From: Pseudomonas paralcaligenes
GTDB taxonomy: Bacteria; Pseudomonadota; Gammaproteobacteria; Pseudomonadales; Pseudomonadaceae
Length of the DNA stretch: 64,000 bases
Reading direction: 5' to 3'
NCBI RefSeq assembly: GCF_019655855.1
Contig: NZ_BPFX01000017.1
Coordinates: 1 to 64,000 of the forward strand
This document shows positions 29,986 to 38,490 of this stretch, one piece after another. The position numbers were made by a program, and so were the translations under genes. Position 1 is the first letter of the stretch; each line of letters starts with the position of its first letter. The notes under the pieces were generated by a model, which saw only the letters and a program-made list of their open reading frames with translations, searched no databases and was not told the origin of the DNA.

Positions 29986-30213
29986 ATGGACTGGATGATC
30001 ACCTACCGGACGGCAGAAGGCCTCATCAAAAAGGTCGCGGCGCATGCGCTCAAGCTTCCCGACTACAGGGGCCTCGCCGAGCGAGTGGTGCGCGACGCCT
30101 ACGAAGACCGGCCGCCCCTGCCACTGGGCAATCTCTCGGCGGTCGAGTGGCTGGACCACTGCAAGCTGGAAATCCTCGACATCGATACCCTGAAAGCCGC
30201 GCAGCGGGCCTGA
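29986..30213 (+). CDS. Small hypothetical protein (75 aa)
   Basis: I do not recognise this family. The 75-residue product (MDWMITYRTAEGLIKKV...) has no signal peptide or membrane segment and looks helical and soluble. It has basic and acidic patches (ERVVRDAYEDRPPLPLGNLSAVEWLDHC) and a single cysteine. Coding is supported by the ATG at 29986 behind a good GAGAGGAA ribosome site and by high GC at third positions. It stands alone between the cyclase and another small gene on the same strand; the gaps of 85-160 bases argue against tight operon structure. Function unknown. Confidence 0.65.
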   Translation: MDWMITYRTAEGLIKKVAAHALKLPDYRGLAERVVRDAYEDRPPLPLGNLSAVEWLDHCKLEILDIDTLKAAQRA

Positions 30214-30298
30214 GGCCCGACCGCGCGATTGGTTGAACGGCCGGCCTCCGCGTCTCCTCCAATCCATACAGGCCAGCCGGCCTCATGTGAGGTGACGT

Positions 30299-30499
30299 AT
30301 GAACGCGAACAACCATGCCAACCCCCAGGGCGACACCGATCCGCAGGACCCGCAGACGCCCGAGCCGCCGGTCGAGCCCGGCGTCTATCCGGCGGAGCCG
30401 GATCGGCGCCAGGACCAGGAACAACCCGATGAGGACATTCCGGGAGAACAGCCACGCAGCCGATCGAACGAAGGCGATCCGCTGAACACCCCGGACTGA
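30299..30499 (+). CDS. Small acidic proline-rich hypothetical protein (66 aa)
   Basis: A 66-residue, low-complexity, very hydrophilic product rich in Pro, Asp, Glu, Gln and Asn (DPQDPQTPEPPVEPGVYP, then DEDIPGEQPRSRS). It is predicted to be intrinsically disordered, with no signal or membrane segment. The ATG at 30299 has GAGG about eight bases upstream. Small disordered proteins like this are common as unannotated or stress-related genes in Pseudomonas, but I cannot name a family. It is convergent with the two minus-strand small genes across a GC-rich hairpin. Confidence 0.6.
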   Translation: MNANNHANPQGDTDPQDPQTPEPPVEPGVYPAEPDRRQDQEQPDEDIPGEQPRSRSNEGDPLNTPD

Positions 30500-30548
30500 C
30501 CCCGGGTCCGTGAGCCAGGCCCGCTTCCGCAGGGCCTCGGCGGGCCAA

Positions 30549-30564
30549 GCCCCGCAAGCGGGGC
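30549..30564. terminator. GC hairpin between convergent small genes
   Basis: GCCCCGC-AA-GCGGGGC, a 7-bp perfect stem with a very short loop, in the 75-base gap between convergent genes ending at 30499 and 30575. There is no U-tract, so it is a weak terminator candidate. Confidence 0.35.
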
Positions 30565-30574
30565 CGCAGAAACC

Positions 30575-30775
30575 CTACTCGGCGCCAGGCCCGATCACCT
30601 GGCGGCGCATTTCCTCCTCGATCTCGGTCACCGCCCGCGCGCGCATGGCGACGCCCAGGGTCTTCTCCTCGGAGTCGATCGGATACTGCTCCAGCAGGTA
30701 GCGTTCGAGTTCGGCCTGGGCCTCGTTGCGCTGGTCGCGCAGGGCCTGCACGTCACAGGCTTGATGAAGTGCCAT
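30575..30775 (-). CDS. Small helical hypothetical protein (66 aa)
   Basis: A 66-residue product, strongly helical and charged (ALRDQRNEAQAELERYLLEQYP, then TEIEEEMRRQVIG), probably a short coiled-coil or helical bundle. The family is not recognised. The ATG at 30775 follows a very strong GAAGGAGG ribosome site. Its start overlaps the end of the upstream gene (30753-31037) by 23 bases, so the two are co-translated. The strong ribosome site and overlap support real coding. Confidence 0.6.
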   Translation of the reverse strand: MALHQACDVQALRDQRNEAQAELERYLLEQYPIDSEEKTLGVAMRARAVTEIEEEMRRQVIGPGAE

Positions 30776-31037
30776 GGCGCACCTCCTTCACGGACGTCTC
30801 GGGGTGGATCGGCGGGTTCGGCCCGGCGATGCGCCGGCGCCGCTCGACCATGAGCGCGTCGGCGATCCCCGCGGCGACCGATGCGATCTGGCCCGCCGAC
30901 ATGGGCGGGCCGATGGTCAGCGGTGTGTACGTGATTTCCCGAACGGCAACAGCAATATCGACCGCCCCGAAGGCAACCAGGGCGGAGGCTGCGTACTGGT
31001 CCCAGGCGGCAGCTTCTTCTTCAGATTCGATCCTCAT
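30753..31037 (-). CDS. Small hypothetical protein (94 aa)
   Basis: A 94-residue product with an acidic N-terminus (MRIESEEEAAAWDQYAAS), a hydrophobic Ala/Val-rich middle (ALVAFGAVDIAVAV) and a basic C-terminus with RRRRIAG. The middle is too short and interrupted to be a clear membrane helix. The family is not recognised. ATG 31037 has GGAGATGG upstream. Its 3' end overlaps the next small gene by 23 bases, forming a two-gene unit. The unit lies 50 bases downstream of the PepSY gene on the same strand, so read-through from the iron cassette is possible. Confidence 0.6.
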   Translation of the reverse strand: MRIESEEEAAAWDQYAASALVAFGAVDIAVAVREITYTPLTIGPPMSAGQIASVAAGIADALMVERRRRIAGPNPPIHPETSVKEVRHGTSSSL

Positions 31038-31087
31038 GACTCACCCATCTCCGTAAGCTCGACAGTTTGGAGCCACGGGACGGAGGA

Positions 31088-32728
31088 TCAATTCACAGTG
31101 TTTACCGGCTGTTCGTCGGCGCGGCCGCGTGCAGACCAGACGCTATCCGCCGGCCCGGAATCGACGCGCCGGGCCGTGCCCCGCGCCATCCAGGCGAAGC
31201 AAAGGGCGCCGGCCAGGGCCGTGATGTCCACTCCGAGGGCGGCGGCGCTGGTGTGGCCCCACAGCCCGAGCGCGGGCACGCTCCAGGCCAGCAGGGTCGT
31301 CGCGGGGATCGCCAGGGTCGCCGCCGACGCCAGCCACAGCAGATGCACCGACGCCCTCGCCCCGCCCCGGGCGAAGGCCCAGGCCAGGCTGCCCAGGAAG
31401 ACGACGTAGTAGATGCCCATGTGCCAGACCACCGGCGCTTCCACCCGCCCGTGCAGCCACTTGGCCGCCACGATGGTGGCCGAGATGCCGGCGATGCAGC
31501 CCAGGCACACGCCCACCGTGCCGGCGGCCAGCAGCCGGGTGGAGCGGCGCTGCTGCACCGGCCCGCTACCCCGCCGCTCGGCGCGGCGGCGCGACTCGAT
31601 CCACAGCAGGTTGCCGGAGTAGAACAGGAAGGCCCCCGCCAGGCCGAGGAAGAAGTAGCTCCAGCGCACCGGCTCGCCGCCGTAGCTGCCGAAGTGCAGG
31701 CTGAAGAAGCTGCTCGCCAGCGCCGTCCAGCTGTTGCGCTCGCCGGGGAAGTAGTAGCTGTTGAGCACCCGCCCATCCACGGCGTCGAGCAGCAGGTAGC
31801 CCTGGGTGCGCAGCAGGTAGCCCGGCTCGGTGCCTCGCACCAGCACGCTGGCGGCCGCGTCGCCCGCGTTCTGGTAGGTCATCGCCGTGGGCTCGAAGGC
31901 GGGATTGAGTTCCCGCACCCGCGCCAGCAGGCGCTCCGGCTCCAGCATCACCGCCCCGTCACCACTGGCCGCAGGCGGCACGAACGGGCTGTGGGCACGG
32001 AACAGCTCCGGCAGCCGCTCTTCGTAGATGACCTTGTCCTGGGTGTCGTAGAACAGGTCGTGCAGGCCGAACACCACGCCGGAGAGCGCCATGATCAGGT
32101 GGAACGGCAGGCTCACGATGCCCACCACGTTGTGCGCGTCCAGCCACATGCGCTTGAGGTTGCGGCCCAGGCGCACGGCGAAGAAATCCTTGACCAGCGT
32201 CGGCAGCAGCACGATGACCCCGGACACCAGGGCCACCGCGTACAGCATGCTGACCACGCCCATGAAGCCCATGCCGATGTCCATGTCGCCCGGCACGCCC
32301 GCGGTGCGGTGCAGGATGTCGACCAGCTCGGCCAGCATCGACGGCGACTCCTGGCGTAGCTGCAGCCGGTCTTCGCCGTCCAGGCTGGCCGACCAGACCC
32401 CGGGGATCTCGCCACGCTCGCGCGGAGCGCCCTCTGCCGCCCGCTGGAACCAGACCAGCCGGGCGGGAATCGCCTCGTGGTCCTGCAGCACCAGGGTGAA
32501 CTGGCCAGCCACGTCCGGGCGGGCCTCCAGGGTGCGGGCGATCAGCTCGGGCGCGCGCTCCAGGCTCACCTGCGCCGCGCTCGCCCCCGGCGCGGCGGCC
32601 CAGCGGGCGAGCGGCTCCTTGAACATGGTGATGGCGCCGGCGTAGAAGGCGACGAACAGGGCCAGACCGGCCAGGATGCCGGTCCAGGTATGGACTTCCT
32701 TGTAGATGCGGACGATGTCGGTATTCAT
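31088..32728 (-). CDS. PepSY-associated membrane protein of an iron-uptake cassette
   Basis: A 546-residue inner-membrane protein of the PepSY-associated TM family. It has an N-terminal helix (TWTGILAGLALFVAFYAG), helix pairs near 155-180 and 205-225 with conserved histidines (DAHNVVGIVSLPFHLIM), a periplasmic region, a helix near 350-370 and several further C-terminal helices. Relatives such as FoxB and FpvG are encoded beside TonB-dependent receptors and take part in periplasmic release or reduction of siderophore iron. It is last in a minus-strand cassette behind fecI-fecR-receptor and two small membrane proteins; the gap to the preceding gene is 15 bases. Reductase activity is inferred from relatives. 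The extra helices at the C-terminus make it longer than minimal PepSY proteins. Confidence 0.88.
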   Translation of the reverse strand: MNTDIVRIYKEVHTWTGILAGLALFVAFYAGAITMFKEPLARWAAAPGASAAQVSLERAPELIARTLEARPDVAGQFTLVLQDHEAIPARLVWFQRAAEGAPRERGEIPGVWSASLDGEDRLQLRQESPSMLAELVDILHRTAGVPGDMDIGMGFMGVVSMLYAVALVSGVIVLLPTLVKDFFAVRLGRNLKRMWLDAHNVVGIVSLPFHLIMALSGVVFGLHDLFYDTQDKVIYEERLPELFRAHSPFVPPAASGDGAVMLEPERLLARVRELNPAFEPTAMTYQNAGDAAASVLVRGTEPGYLLRTQGYLLLDAVDGRVLNSYYFPGERNSWTALASSFFSLHFGSYGGEPVRWSYFFLGLAGAFLFYSGNLLWIESRRRAERRGSGPVQQRRSTRLLAAGTVGVCLGCIAGISATIVAAKWLHGRVEAPVVWHMGIYYVVFLGSLAWAFARGGARASVHLLWLASAATLAIPATTLLAWSVPALGLWGHTSAAALGVDITALAGALCFAWMARGTARRVDSGPADSVWSARGRADEQPVNTVN

Positions 32729-32743
32729 GCTCGGAATTCGGAC

Positions 32744-33037
32744 TCAGTGACAGGCATACAGCGCCACCCAGGCCAGGACGTTGGCGCCGCCCAGCCACAG
32801 CCAGGCGTGCCGGCCACTGCGGAAGAGGAAACAGGTGGACAGCAGCGCCATCCACAACGGCGCCACCAGCCACATGGTCACCTGGAACTTGTTCGGCGCC
32901 GCCGGGCCGCCGCTGGTGAGGAAGGCGAACAGCCCGGAGCCGGCCAGCGCCAGCCCGAGCCCGAGCAGCAAGCCGGCCAGCGTCTTGCTCCACCAGTCGC
33001 GACGGATCGCCGGGGGGCTGCGCCGCGCTACCGCCAT
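32744..33037 (-). CDS. Small inner-membrane protein of the iron-uptake cassette (97 aa)
   Basis: A 97-residue membrane protein with about three hydrophobic helices (TLAGLLLGLGLALAGSGLFAF, WLVAPLWMALLSTCFLF, WLWLGGANVLAWVALYA) and a basic cytoplasmic N-terminus. It resembles the small DUF3325/DUF3649-type iron-uptake proteins found between TonB receptors and PepSY proteins in Pseudomonas; which DUF is uncertain. ATG 33037 has GGGAGG just upstream and overlaps the preceding gene by 10 bases. It probably forms part of a membrane complex with the PepSY protein. Confidence 0.72.
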   Translation of the reverse strand: MAVARRSPPAIRRDWWSKTLAGLLLGLGLALAGSGLFAFLTSGGPAAPNKFQVTMWLVAPLWMALLSTCFLFRSGRHAWLWLGGANVLAWVALYACH

Positions 33038-33315
33038 GACCGGCCTCCCAGAATCTCGCGCAGCACCGCCATGAACGGCAGCGCCACGAAGCAGGCCATC
33101 AGCAGCGCCAGCAGGGTGAAGATGGCCGTCGACACTTCCAGCAGCTGTAGCCACAGGGCCAGCGCCGCCACCTCCATGAACACGGCGGCGCTGCGCGCCG
33201 GACGCGCCGGCCAAGGCATCGCCAGCCATTGCTGGCGCGGCGCGGCCAGGTAGGCGGCCAGGGCGCCGCCCACCGTCAGCGCCAGGGCGAGCAGGGTCAG
33301 CATGGCCGCGCTCAC
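33028..33315 (-). CDS. Small inner-membrane protein of the iron-uptake cassette (95 aa)
   Basis: A 95-residue membrane protein with three hydrophobic stretches (MLTLLALALTVGGALAAYL, AAVFMEVAALALWLQLL, FTLLALLMACFVALPFMAVL). The GTG at 33315 overlaps the receptor stop codon (GTGA-type coupling); an ATG at 33303 is an alternative. Like its neighbour it looks like one of the paired small proteins of ferric-siderophore cassettes (DUF3325/DUF3649-like, tentative). The tight overlaps on both sides indicate translational coupling with the receptor and the next gene. Confidence 0.7.
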   Translation of the reverse strand: MSAAMLTLLALALTVGGALAAYLAAPRQQWLAMPWPARPARSAAVFMEVAALALWLQLLEVSTAIFTLLALLMACFVALPFMAVLREILGGRSWR

Positions 33316-35819
33316 CAGCGGTACTTCAGGGTCGCCTGCAGCGAACGCCCCATGCCCTGCCAGCAGGTGCCGTAGGCGCAGGCGGCGGCGTACTGCCGGT
33401 CCTCCAGGTTCTTCGCGTTGAGAGTCAGCGACCAGTCGCTATCGAAGTCGTAGCGGGCCATCGCGTCGTACAGGGTGTAGCTCGGCACCTTCAGCGTCTC
33501 GTACTCGTCGCCGAACGACGAGCTGACATGGCGAACGCCGGCGCCGACCGTGAGCCCCGGCAGTCCATGGGCGGCCAGGTTATAGTCAAGCCATGCCGAG
33601 GACAGCCGCTCGGGCACGGCCAGGGGCCGCTTGCCGACCTTGGCCTCGACCGTATCCTTGGTGATCTCGACCTCGCTGCGCGAGTAGCTCGCCAACAGGT
33701 TGAGGCCGGCCATCAGCTCGACCTTGCCCTCGACCTCGAAACCGCGCGAGCGGATCTCGCCCGTCTGCACCTGGTACAGGGTCGGCGCCACCGGGTCGGG
33801 CGTCAGCACGTTGCGCTTGGTCAGCTCGTAGGCGGAGAGCGTGACCATGGTCCTGCCCTCCTCCGGCTGCCAGCGGATGCCGATCTCCTTCTGCCGCCCC
33901 TCGGTCGGCTCGAACGCCCCGCCCTGGCGGTCAGCGCCGACCACCGGTTCGAACGAGGTAGTGTAGCTCGCGTACGGGGCGAAACCGTTGTCCATCAGGT
34001 AGACGACGCCCAGGCGGCCGGTGGTGGCGCGGTCGGACTGCTCCGTCTTCGCGCCGCGCACGCCGGTCACCAGATTGGTGTTGTAGGTGCTGGACTCCGC
34101 GCGGTCCTCGCGCAGGCCGGCCAGGAACACCCAGCGTTCCAGGCGTAGCTGGTCCTGCAGGTACAGGCCTAGCTGCTGGGCGTCGCTGTCGGTACGCGTG
34201 CTCAGCCGAACCGGGGTGACCGGCAGGCCGTACACGGGCTCGTAGACGTTCTCCCGGGTGGGCGCCGGGCCGCTGCCCGCCTTGGCCAGGAAGTCGGAGT
34301 CGCGCCAGTCGGCGCCCACCAGCACGGTGTGCTCGATGGGGCCGGTGTCGAACTGTGCCTGGAGCTGGTGGTCCGCCGCCAGGGTCTGCACGTCCGCGGT
34401 GTTGCGCGAGGCGGTGCGCGGCAGGGTCATGAAGTTCGGCGCCGGGGTGCCGTTGTTGAGCTGCCGGGTATCGCTCTCGAACTCGCCGTAGCGCACCTTC
34501 TGGCGGAAGCTCCAGACCTCGTCGAAAGTGTGTTCGAACTCCCAGCCGACGGTCTTCATCGTGCGCGTGAAGCGGTTCCAGTTGGGGTCGCCCTGGAAGT
34601 AGTCGATCGGCAGCTTGCCGTAGGGGCTACGCACCGGGCCGACACCGGCGAAGGCCGGCGGCACGAAGCTGGTGTCTGGCTGCTCCGGGTCGTGCTGGTA
34701 GAACGCCTGCAGGGTCAGCGAGGTGTCCTCGCTCAGCGCCCAGCGCAGGGACGGCGCGATGAGCTGGCGCTCGTCCTTCTGGTAGTCCACGCCGGTCTGG
34801 GAGTCGCGGGCGAGGCCGGTCAGGCGGTAGCTCAGCGCACCGCCCTCATCCAGCGGCCCGCCCAGGTCCAGGCCGATGGCGCGGCCGCTGTGGTTGGCGA
34901 GCTGTACCATCAGCTCGCCGAAGGCCTCTTCGGTCGGGCGCTTGCTGACCATGTTGACGAAGCCGCCCGGGTCGGCCTGGCCATACAGCACCGAGGACGG
35001 CCCGCGCAGCACCTCGACCCGCTCCAGCGCGTAGGGGTCCATCTGCACCGAGGTGCGGGCGATGTGCGGCCAGCCCAGGCCGTCGACGTACTTGGTGAAG
35101 TTGGAGGCGTTGGACAGGCCGCCGAAGCCACGGATGAATACGGTGTCGAAGCGGGTCTGGCCGCCGCCGGTGCCGGTCAGCACGCCGGCGGTGTAGCGCA
35201 GCGCCTCGGACACCGTCTGCGCGCCCTGCACATCCATCTGGTCGCGGGTCACCACGGAGATGGACTGGGGCGTCTCGATGATCGCCGCGTTGGTCTTGGT
35301 GGCCGTGGCGCTGCGCCGCGCGACATAGCCATCCACCGGCCCGGTGGCGCTTTCCAAGGCGCCCGTCACGGCGAGCGACGGCAGGGTCAGCGAGCCGTCC
35401 GCCTGATCCTGGGGCAGCGGCCGCAGGGTGAATTCGCCGCCAGCGTCGCGGACGGCCTGCAGCCCGGTGCCCGCCAGCAGCCGCTGCAGGCCCTCGCTGA
35501 CCGAGTAGTAGCCCTGCACGCCGGGGCTCTGCACGCCCTGGGTCAGCGCCGCGTTGACCACGATCTGCACGTTGGCCTGGCGGCCGAGGCGGCTCAGCGC
35601 CTGGTCCAGCGGGCCGGCAGGGATGTCGAAGCTGCGCCGGGCCTCGGCGGCTCGCTCATCCGCGGCCTGGGCGGTGGCCGACGGCAGTCCGGCCGCCACC
35701 GGCAGGCCCACGACGACCACGGCCAGGGCGAGCGGCTTCAGGGCGAAGCCCCGGCGGGCGATTCCGGCCTCTTGGCGAGACTGGAGGAAGGAAGGCGGGA
35801 AGGGACTGCGCTTCGCCAT
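33312..35819 (-). CDS. TonB-dependent ferric-siderophore receptor with STN signalling domain
   Basis: An 835-residue outer-membrane receptor. The signal peptide ends near residue 52 (ATAQA). An STN signalling domain at ~60-125 (FDIPAGPLDQALSRLGRQ) talks to the FecR protein. The plug follows (ETPQSISVVTRDQM, VEVLRGPSSVLYGQADPGG), and then a 22-strand barrel ends in aromatic YRW. The C-terminal loop with two cysteines (ACAYGTCWQGMGR) resembles FhuA/FoxA/FiuA receptors, suggesting a hydroxamate siderophore such as a ferrichrome or ferrioxamine type; this is inference. ATG 35819 is chosen because it begins the signal peptide. An upstream in-frame extension lacks the features of a leader. The gap to fecR is 154 bases, long enough for a FecI-dependent promoter. 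Confidence 0.94.
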   Translation of the reverse strand: MAKRSPFPPSFLQSRQEAGIARRGFALKPLALAVVVVGLPVAAGLPSATAQAADERAAEARRSFDIPAGPLDQALSRLGRQANVQIVVNAALTQGVQSPGVQGYYSVSEGLQRLLAGTGLQAVRDAGGEFTLRPLPQDQADGSLTLPSLAVTGALESATGPVDGYVARRSATATKTNAAIIETPQSISVVTRDQMDVQGAQTVSEALRYTAGVLTGTGGGQTRFDTVFIRGFGGLSNASNFTKYVDGLGWPHIARTSVQMDPYALERVEVLRGPSSVLYGQADPGGFVNMVSKRPTEEAFGELMVQLANHSGRAIGLDLGGPLDEGGALSYRLTGLARDSQTGVDYQKDERQLIAPSLRWALSEDTSLTLQAFYQHDPEQPDTSFVPPAFAGVGPVRSPYGKLPIDYFQGDPNWNRFTRTMKTVGWEFEHTFDEVWSFRQKVRYGEFESDTRQLNNGTPAPNFMTLPRTASRNTADVQTLAADHQLQAQFDTGPIEHTVLVGADWRDSDFLAKAGSGPAPTRENVYEPVYGLPVTPVRLSTRTDSDAQQLGLYLQDQLRLERWVFLAGLREDRAESSTYNTNLVTGVRGAKTEQSDRATTGRLGVVYLMDNGFAPYASYTTSFEPVVGADRQGGAFEPTEGRQKEIGIRWQPEEGRTMVTLSAYELTKRNVLTPDPVAPTLYQVQTGEIRSRGFEVEGKVELMAGLNLLASYSRSEVEITKDTVEAKVGKRPLAVPERLSSAWLDYNLAAHGLPGLTVGAGVRHVSSSFGDEYETLKVPSYTLYDAMARYDFDSDWSLTLNAKNLEDRQYAAACAYGTCWQGMGRSLQATLKYRW

Positions 35820-35973
35820 GACGAGCTGGCTCCATCTGATACGTATGCGGTTGATGAATGAAGCCGCGCGCGGCGATGGCCGCCGGGAACCGGTCCCAGG
35901 GCGTGGCTTCACGGCAATGCCGCACGAGATGGAAAAATCTGCCGCCGGATGAAAATATTTTTTCCGGCCTCGC

Positions 35974-37014
35974 TCAACGCGCGGCGACGGTGACCCAGTA
36001 GCGCGTGAAACGGCGCACACGCACCGGCAACTGGCGCTCCAGCGACGCCAGGATGGCCTCGCTCGGCGAGTCGGCCGCCAGCGGCCAGGTGCCGGTGATG
36101 CGCAGGTGCGCCACCTCGTTCTCGCAGCGCAGATGGCCACGGTGGTAGCGGCTCAGCTCGGCGATGAAGTCGCCCAGGGGCATGCCTTCGGCAACCAGCA
36201 CGCCTTCCGTCCAGGCCAGGCCGGCCTCGCGCAGCGGCTGCACCGCGGTCACCTGGTGGCGACTGAAATAGGCCTGCTCCGAGGCCTTGACCAGCACGGG
36301 CGCTTCTCCCGCGCCGTCGGCGGGATGGATCTGCACCATGCCCTCGGTCACCGCCAGCCGGGTGACGCCTGCGGCCCGGGTCGGAGCATCGTCGCGGCGC
36401 ACAATGAAGCGCGTGCCGACCGGAACCAGCCTGCCCTCCGGGGTGACCACGGTGAATGGCCGGCCCAGGGGATCGTGCGCCGTGCCGATCAGGATCTCCC
36501 CACCATGCAGCACCACGCTGCGCTGCTGCTCATCGAAACGGACATCCACGGCGGTGGCAGTATTGAGCTCCAACAGGGTGCCATCCGGCAGCACCAGCCG
36601 GCGGCGCTCGCCGCTGGCGGTGCGCTGGTCGGCCAGCGCCGCCGACAGCTCGTACCGCCAGGACAACGGCTGGGATAGATACAACGCGGCGCCACCGGTG
36701 CCGGTCAGCGCCAGCAGCTTGAGCGCGCGGCGGCGCGACAGCACGAGGGCATTCGCCCGCGCCAGGGTGGAACGCGCCACCGGCGGCTCGACATGGGCGA
36801 CGCTGCCCTGCAGCCGCCCGCCGATACCCTGCAGCCGCCGCCAGGCGCGCCCATGCTCCGGATCGACCGCCAGCCAGCGCTCGAAATCCGCACGCTCGGC
36901 GGCGTTTACCTCGCCGGACGCCAGCAGCACGTACCAGCCCATCGCCCGTTCGACGATGCCGTCGGCGATGGGCGACTCGTTGCCGGCAACGGCCGGCGCG
37001 CTTTCTGCAGCCAT
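35974..37014 (-). CDS. FecR-type anti-sigma/sigma regulator
   Basis: A 346-residue cytoplasmic-membrane regulator that passes the siderophore signal from the receptor STN domain to the sigma factor. The N-terminal cytoplasmic domain is DUF4880-like (ERAMGWYVLLASGEVNAAERADFERWLAVDPEHGRAWRR). One membrane helix follows at about 97-114. The periplasmic FecR domain (SGERRRLVLPDGTLLELNTATAV) then leads to a C-terminal STN-like end. The arginine-rich stretch before the helix (SRRRALK) fits the positive-inside rule. The gap from the sigma gene is 9 bases, an operon. Whether it acts as an anti-sigma, a pro-sigma factor or both cannot be told. Confidence 0.93.
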   Translation of the reverse strand: MAAESAPAVAGNESPIADGIVERAMGWYVLLASGEVNAAERADFERWLAVDPEHGRAWRRLQGIGGRLQGSVAHVEPPVARSTLARANALVLSRRRALKLLALTGTGGAALYLSQPLSWRYELSAALADQRTASGERRRLVLPDGTLLELNTATAVDVRFDEQQRSVVLHGGEILIGTAHDPLGRPFTVVTPEGRLVPVGTRFIVRRDDAPTRAAGVTRLAVTEGMVQIHPADGAGEAPVLVKASEQAYFSRHQVTAVQPLREAGLAWTEGVLVAEGMPLGDFIAELSRYHRGHLRCENEVAHLRITGTWPLAADSPSEAILASLERQLPVRVRRFTRYWVTVAAR

Positions 37015-37023
37015 GTCGTGCGC

Positions 37024-37527
37024 TCAGCTGTAGAGGGCTTGGTAGCAGTGCGCCATGGCGCGGAGCATGGCCTTCTGCACCATGTTCACCGTCATGTCCA
37101 GCTGCTCGGCGATCTGCTTGTAAGTCAGCCCGTCGAGCTGAGACAGCAGGAATACCTCGCACACCCGGGCGGGCAGCCCCGCCAGCAGCTGAGCCACCTC
37201 CTCCAGCACGGCCAGCGCCAGCTGGCGCTCCTCCGGCGAAGGCTCGACCAGTTGCGGCCGGGCCGCCAGCGCTTCGAGCCAGGCCCGTTCCAGCGCCTGG
37301 CGCCGCCAATGGCTGCTGACCAGCCCGCCGGCGATGGTCATCAGGTACGCCCGCGGCTCGCGGATGGCCTCGCCCGCCTCCTTGTTCAGCACCCGCACGA
37401 AGGTGTCATGGGCGATGTCCGCCGCATCGAAGGCGTTGCCCAGCTTCTTGCGTAGCCAGCCGTACAGCCAGCCGTGATGGTCCGTGTACAGGGTTTCGAT
37501 CTGCCCCACCTGGGTATCGACAGCCAC
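37024..37527 (-). CDS. FecI-type ECF sigma factor for iron uptake
   Basis: A 167-residue ECF sigma factor. Region 2 includes DAADIAHDTFVRVLN and the helix EPRAYLMTIAGGLVSSHWRR. Region 4 includes EVFLLSQLDGLTYKQIAEQLDMTVNMVQKAM. FecI-type factors switch on the adjacent receptor when their siderophore is bound outside. The order fecI-fecR-receptor on one strand is standard. A palindromic Fur-like site at 37575-37597 lies ~50-70 bases upstream of its ATG, so iron-replete repression is likely. It is separate from PvdS and should serve a different siderophore. Confidence 0.94.
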   Translation of the reverse strand: MAVDTQVGQIETLYTDHHGWLYGWLRKKLGNAFDAADIAHDTFVRVLNKEAGEAIREPRAYLMTIAGGLVSSHWRRQALERAWLEALAARPQLVEPSPEERQLALAVLEEVAQLLAGLPARVCEVFLLSQLDGLTYKQIAEQLDMTVNMVQKAMLRAMAHCYQALYS

Positions 37528-37574
37528 GAGGTCTCCTGCGCGCCGAGCGGATTGCCCGTCTCGACGCCCGAATA

Positions 37575-37597
37575 ATATTGAGAAATATTCTCAATAT
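37575..37597 (-). promoter_or_regulatory. Palindromic Fur-like operator before fecI
   Basis: Perfect inverted repeat ATATTGAGAA-ATA-TTCTCAATAT in an AT-rich island within GC-rich DNA, ~50 bases upstream of the fecI ATG. The TGAGAA/TTCTCA core fits Fur half-sites. Confidence 0.72.
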
Positions 37598-37687
37598 ATT
37601 AAACACCGGACACGGCTGCAAGCGCGCAGCCGGAACGGCTGTTCGTGGCCGATACAGAGGGAATGGAGAAGATAAAAGGCAGAAACG

Positions 37688-37713
37688 AAAAAAGGGCCTT
37701 TCGGCCCTTTTTT
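37688..37713. terminator. Rho-independent terminator after tRNA-Gly
   Basis: Perfect 11-bp stem AAAAAAGGGCC/GGCCCTTTTTT with loop TTTC. It gives a T-run on both strands and is placed to end the minus-strand pgsA/tRNA-Gly transcript. Confidence 0.85.
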
Positions 37714-37755
37714 CAGCGACTTGCAGGCTTCGAACGAACCCTGCAGATCATATTT

Positions 37756-37831
<76 letters not shown>

Positions 37832-37896
37832 GTCGTGTTGACGGGCGCCATTCTATCGATTCGGAATGCCGCGTCAACCCCTTGATTCAAAAAAGC

Positions 37897-38457
37897 TTAT
37901 TTCTTTTCGGAATTGATGCTCAGGTGCGGCCAGGCGGCCAGCAGGTACTGCAGCATGGACCACAGGGTCAGGCCGGCCGCCACGAGCAGCAGGACGTAGC
38001 CGCTTCCCACCCACACGGTGAGCTGCGGCGGGTTGCCGAGCAGGATGACCAGCGCGACCATCTGCGCCGCGGTCTTCCACTTGCCCAGGCTGGACACCGC
38101 CACGTGGGCCCGCGCGCCCAGCTCCGCCATCCACTCGCGCAAGGCCGACACCACGATCTCGCGCCCGATGATGATCACCGCCGGCAGGGTCAGCCAGAGA
38201 TTGGCGTGCTCCTCCACCAGCAGGACGAGGGCGACCGCCACCATCAGCTTGTCGGCCACAGGGTCGAGAAAGGCGCCGAAGGGGGTGCTCTGTTCCCAGC
38301 GACGGGCCAGGTAGCCGTCGAACCAGTCGGTCACCGCCGCCAGGGCGAATACCGCGCTCGCGGCCCAGTAGCTCCAGGAGAACGGCAGGTAGAAAAAGAA
38401 GATGAAGACTGGAATCAGGGCGACGCGCAGCAAGGTGAGCAGATTGGGGATATTCAT
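37897..38457 (-). CDS. pgsA: CDP-diacylglycerol-glycerol-3-phosphate phosphatidyltransferase PgsA
   Basis: A 186-residue inner-membrane enzyme making phosphatidylglycerophosphate from CDP-diacylglycerol and glycerol-3-phosphate, the committed step to phosphatidylglycerol and cardiolipin. The CDP-alcohol signature is complete: [11 protein letters not shown] followed by [11 protein letters not shown] (D-G-x2-A-R-x8-G-x3-D-x3-D). There are about four to five membrane helices. The N-terminus [19 protein letters not shown] is the conserved PgsA start, so ATG 38457 is preferred over a start nine bases upstream. It lies 33 bases after uvrC and is probably co-transcribed with it and gacA. Confidence 0.96.
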   Translation of the reverse strand: MNIPNLLTLLRVALIPVFIFFFYLPFSWSYWAASAVFALAAVTDWFDGYLARRWEQSTPFGAFLDPVADKLMVAVALVLLVEEHANLWLTLPAVIIIGREIVVSALREWMAELGARAHVAVSSLGKWKTAAQMVALVILLGNPPQLTVWVGSGYVLLLVAAGLTLWSMLQYLLAAWPHLSINSEKK

Positions 38458-38490
38458 CAGAACCACTGGCCAGCGAGTTGAGCGCGCATT

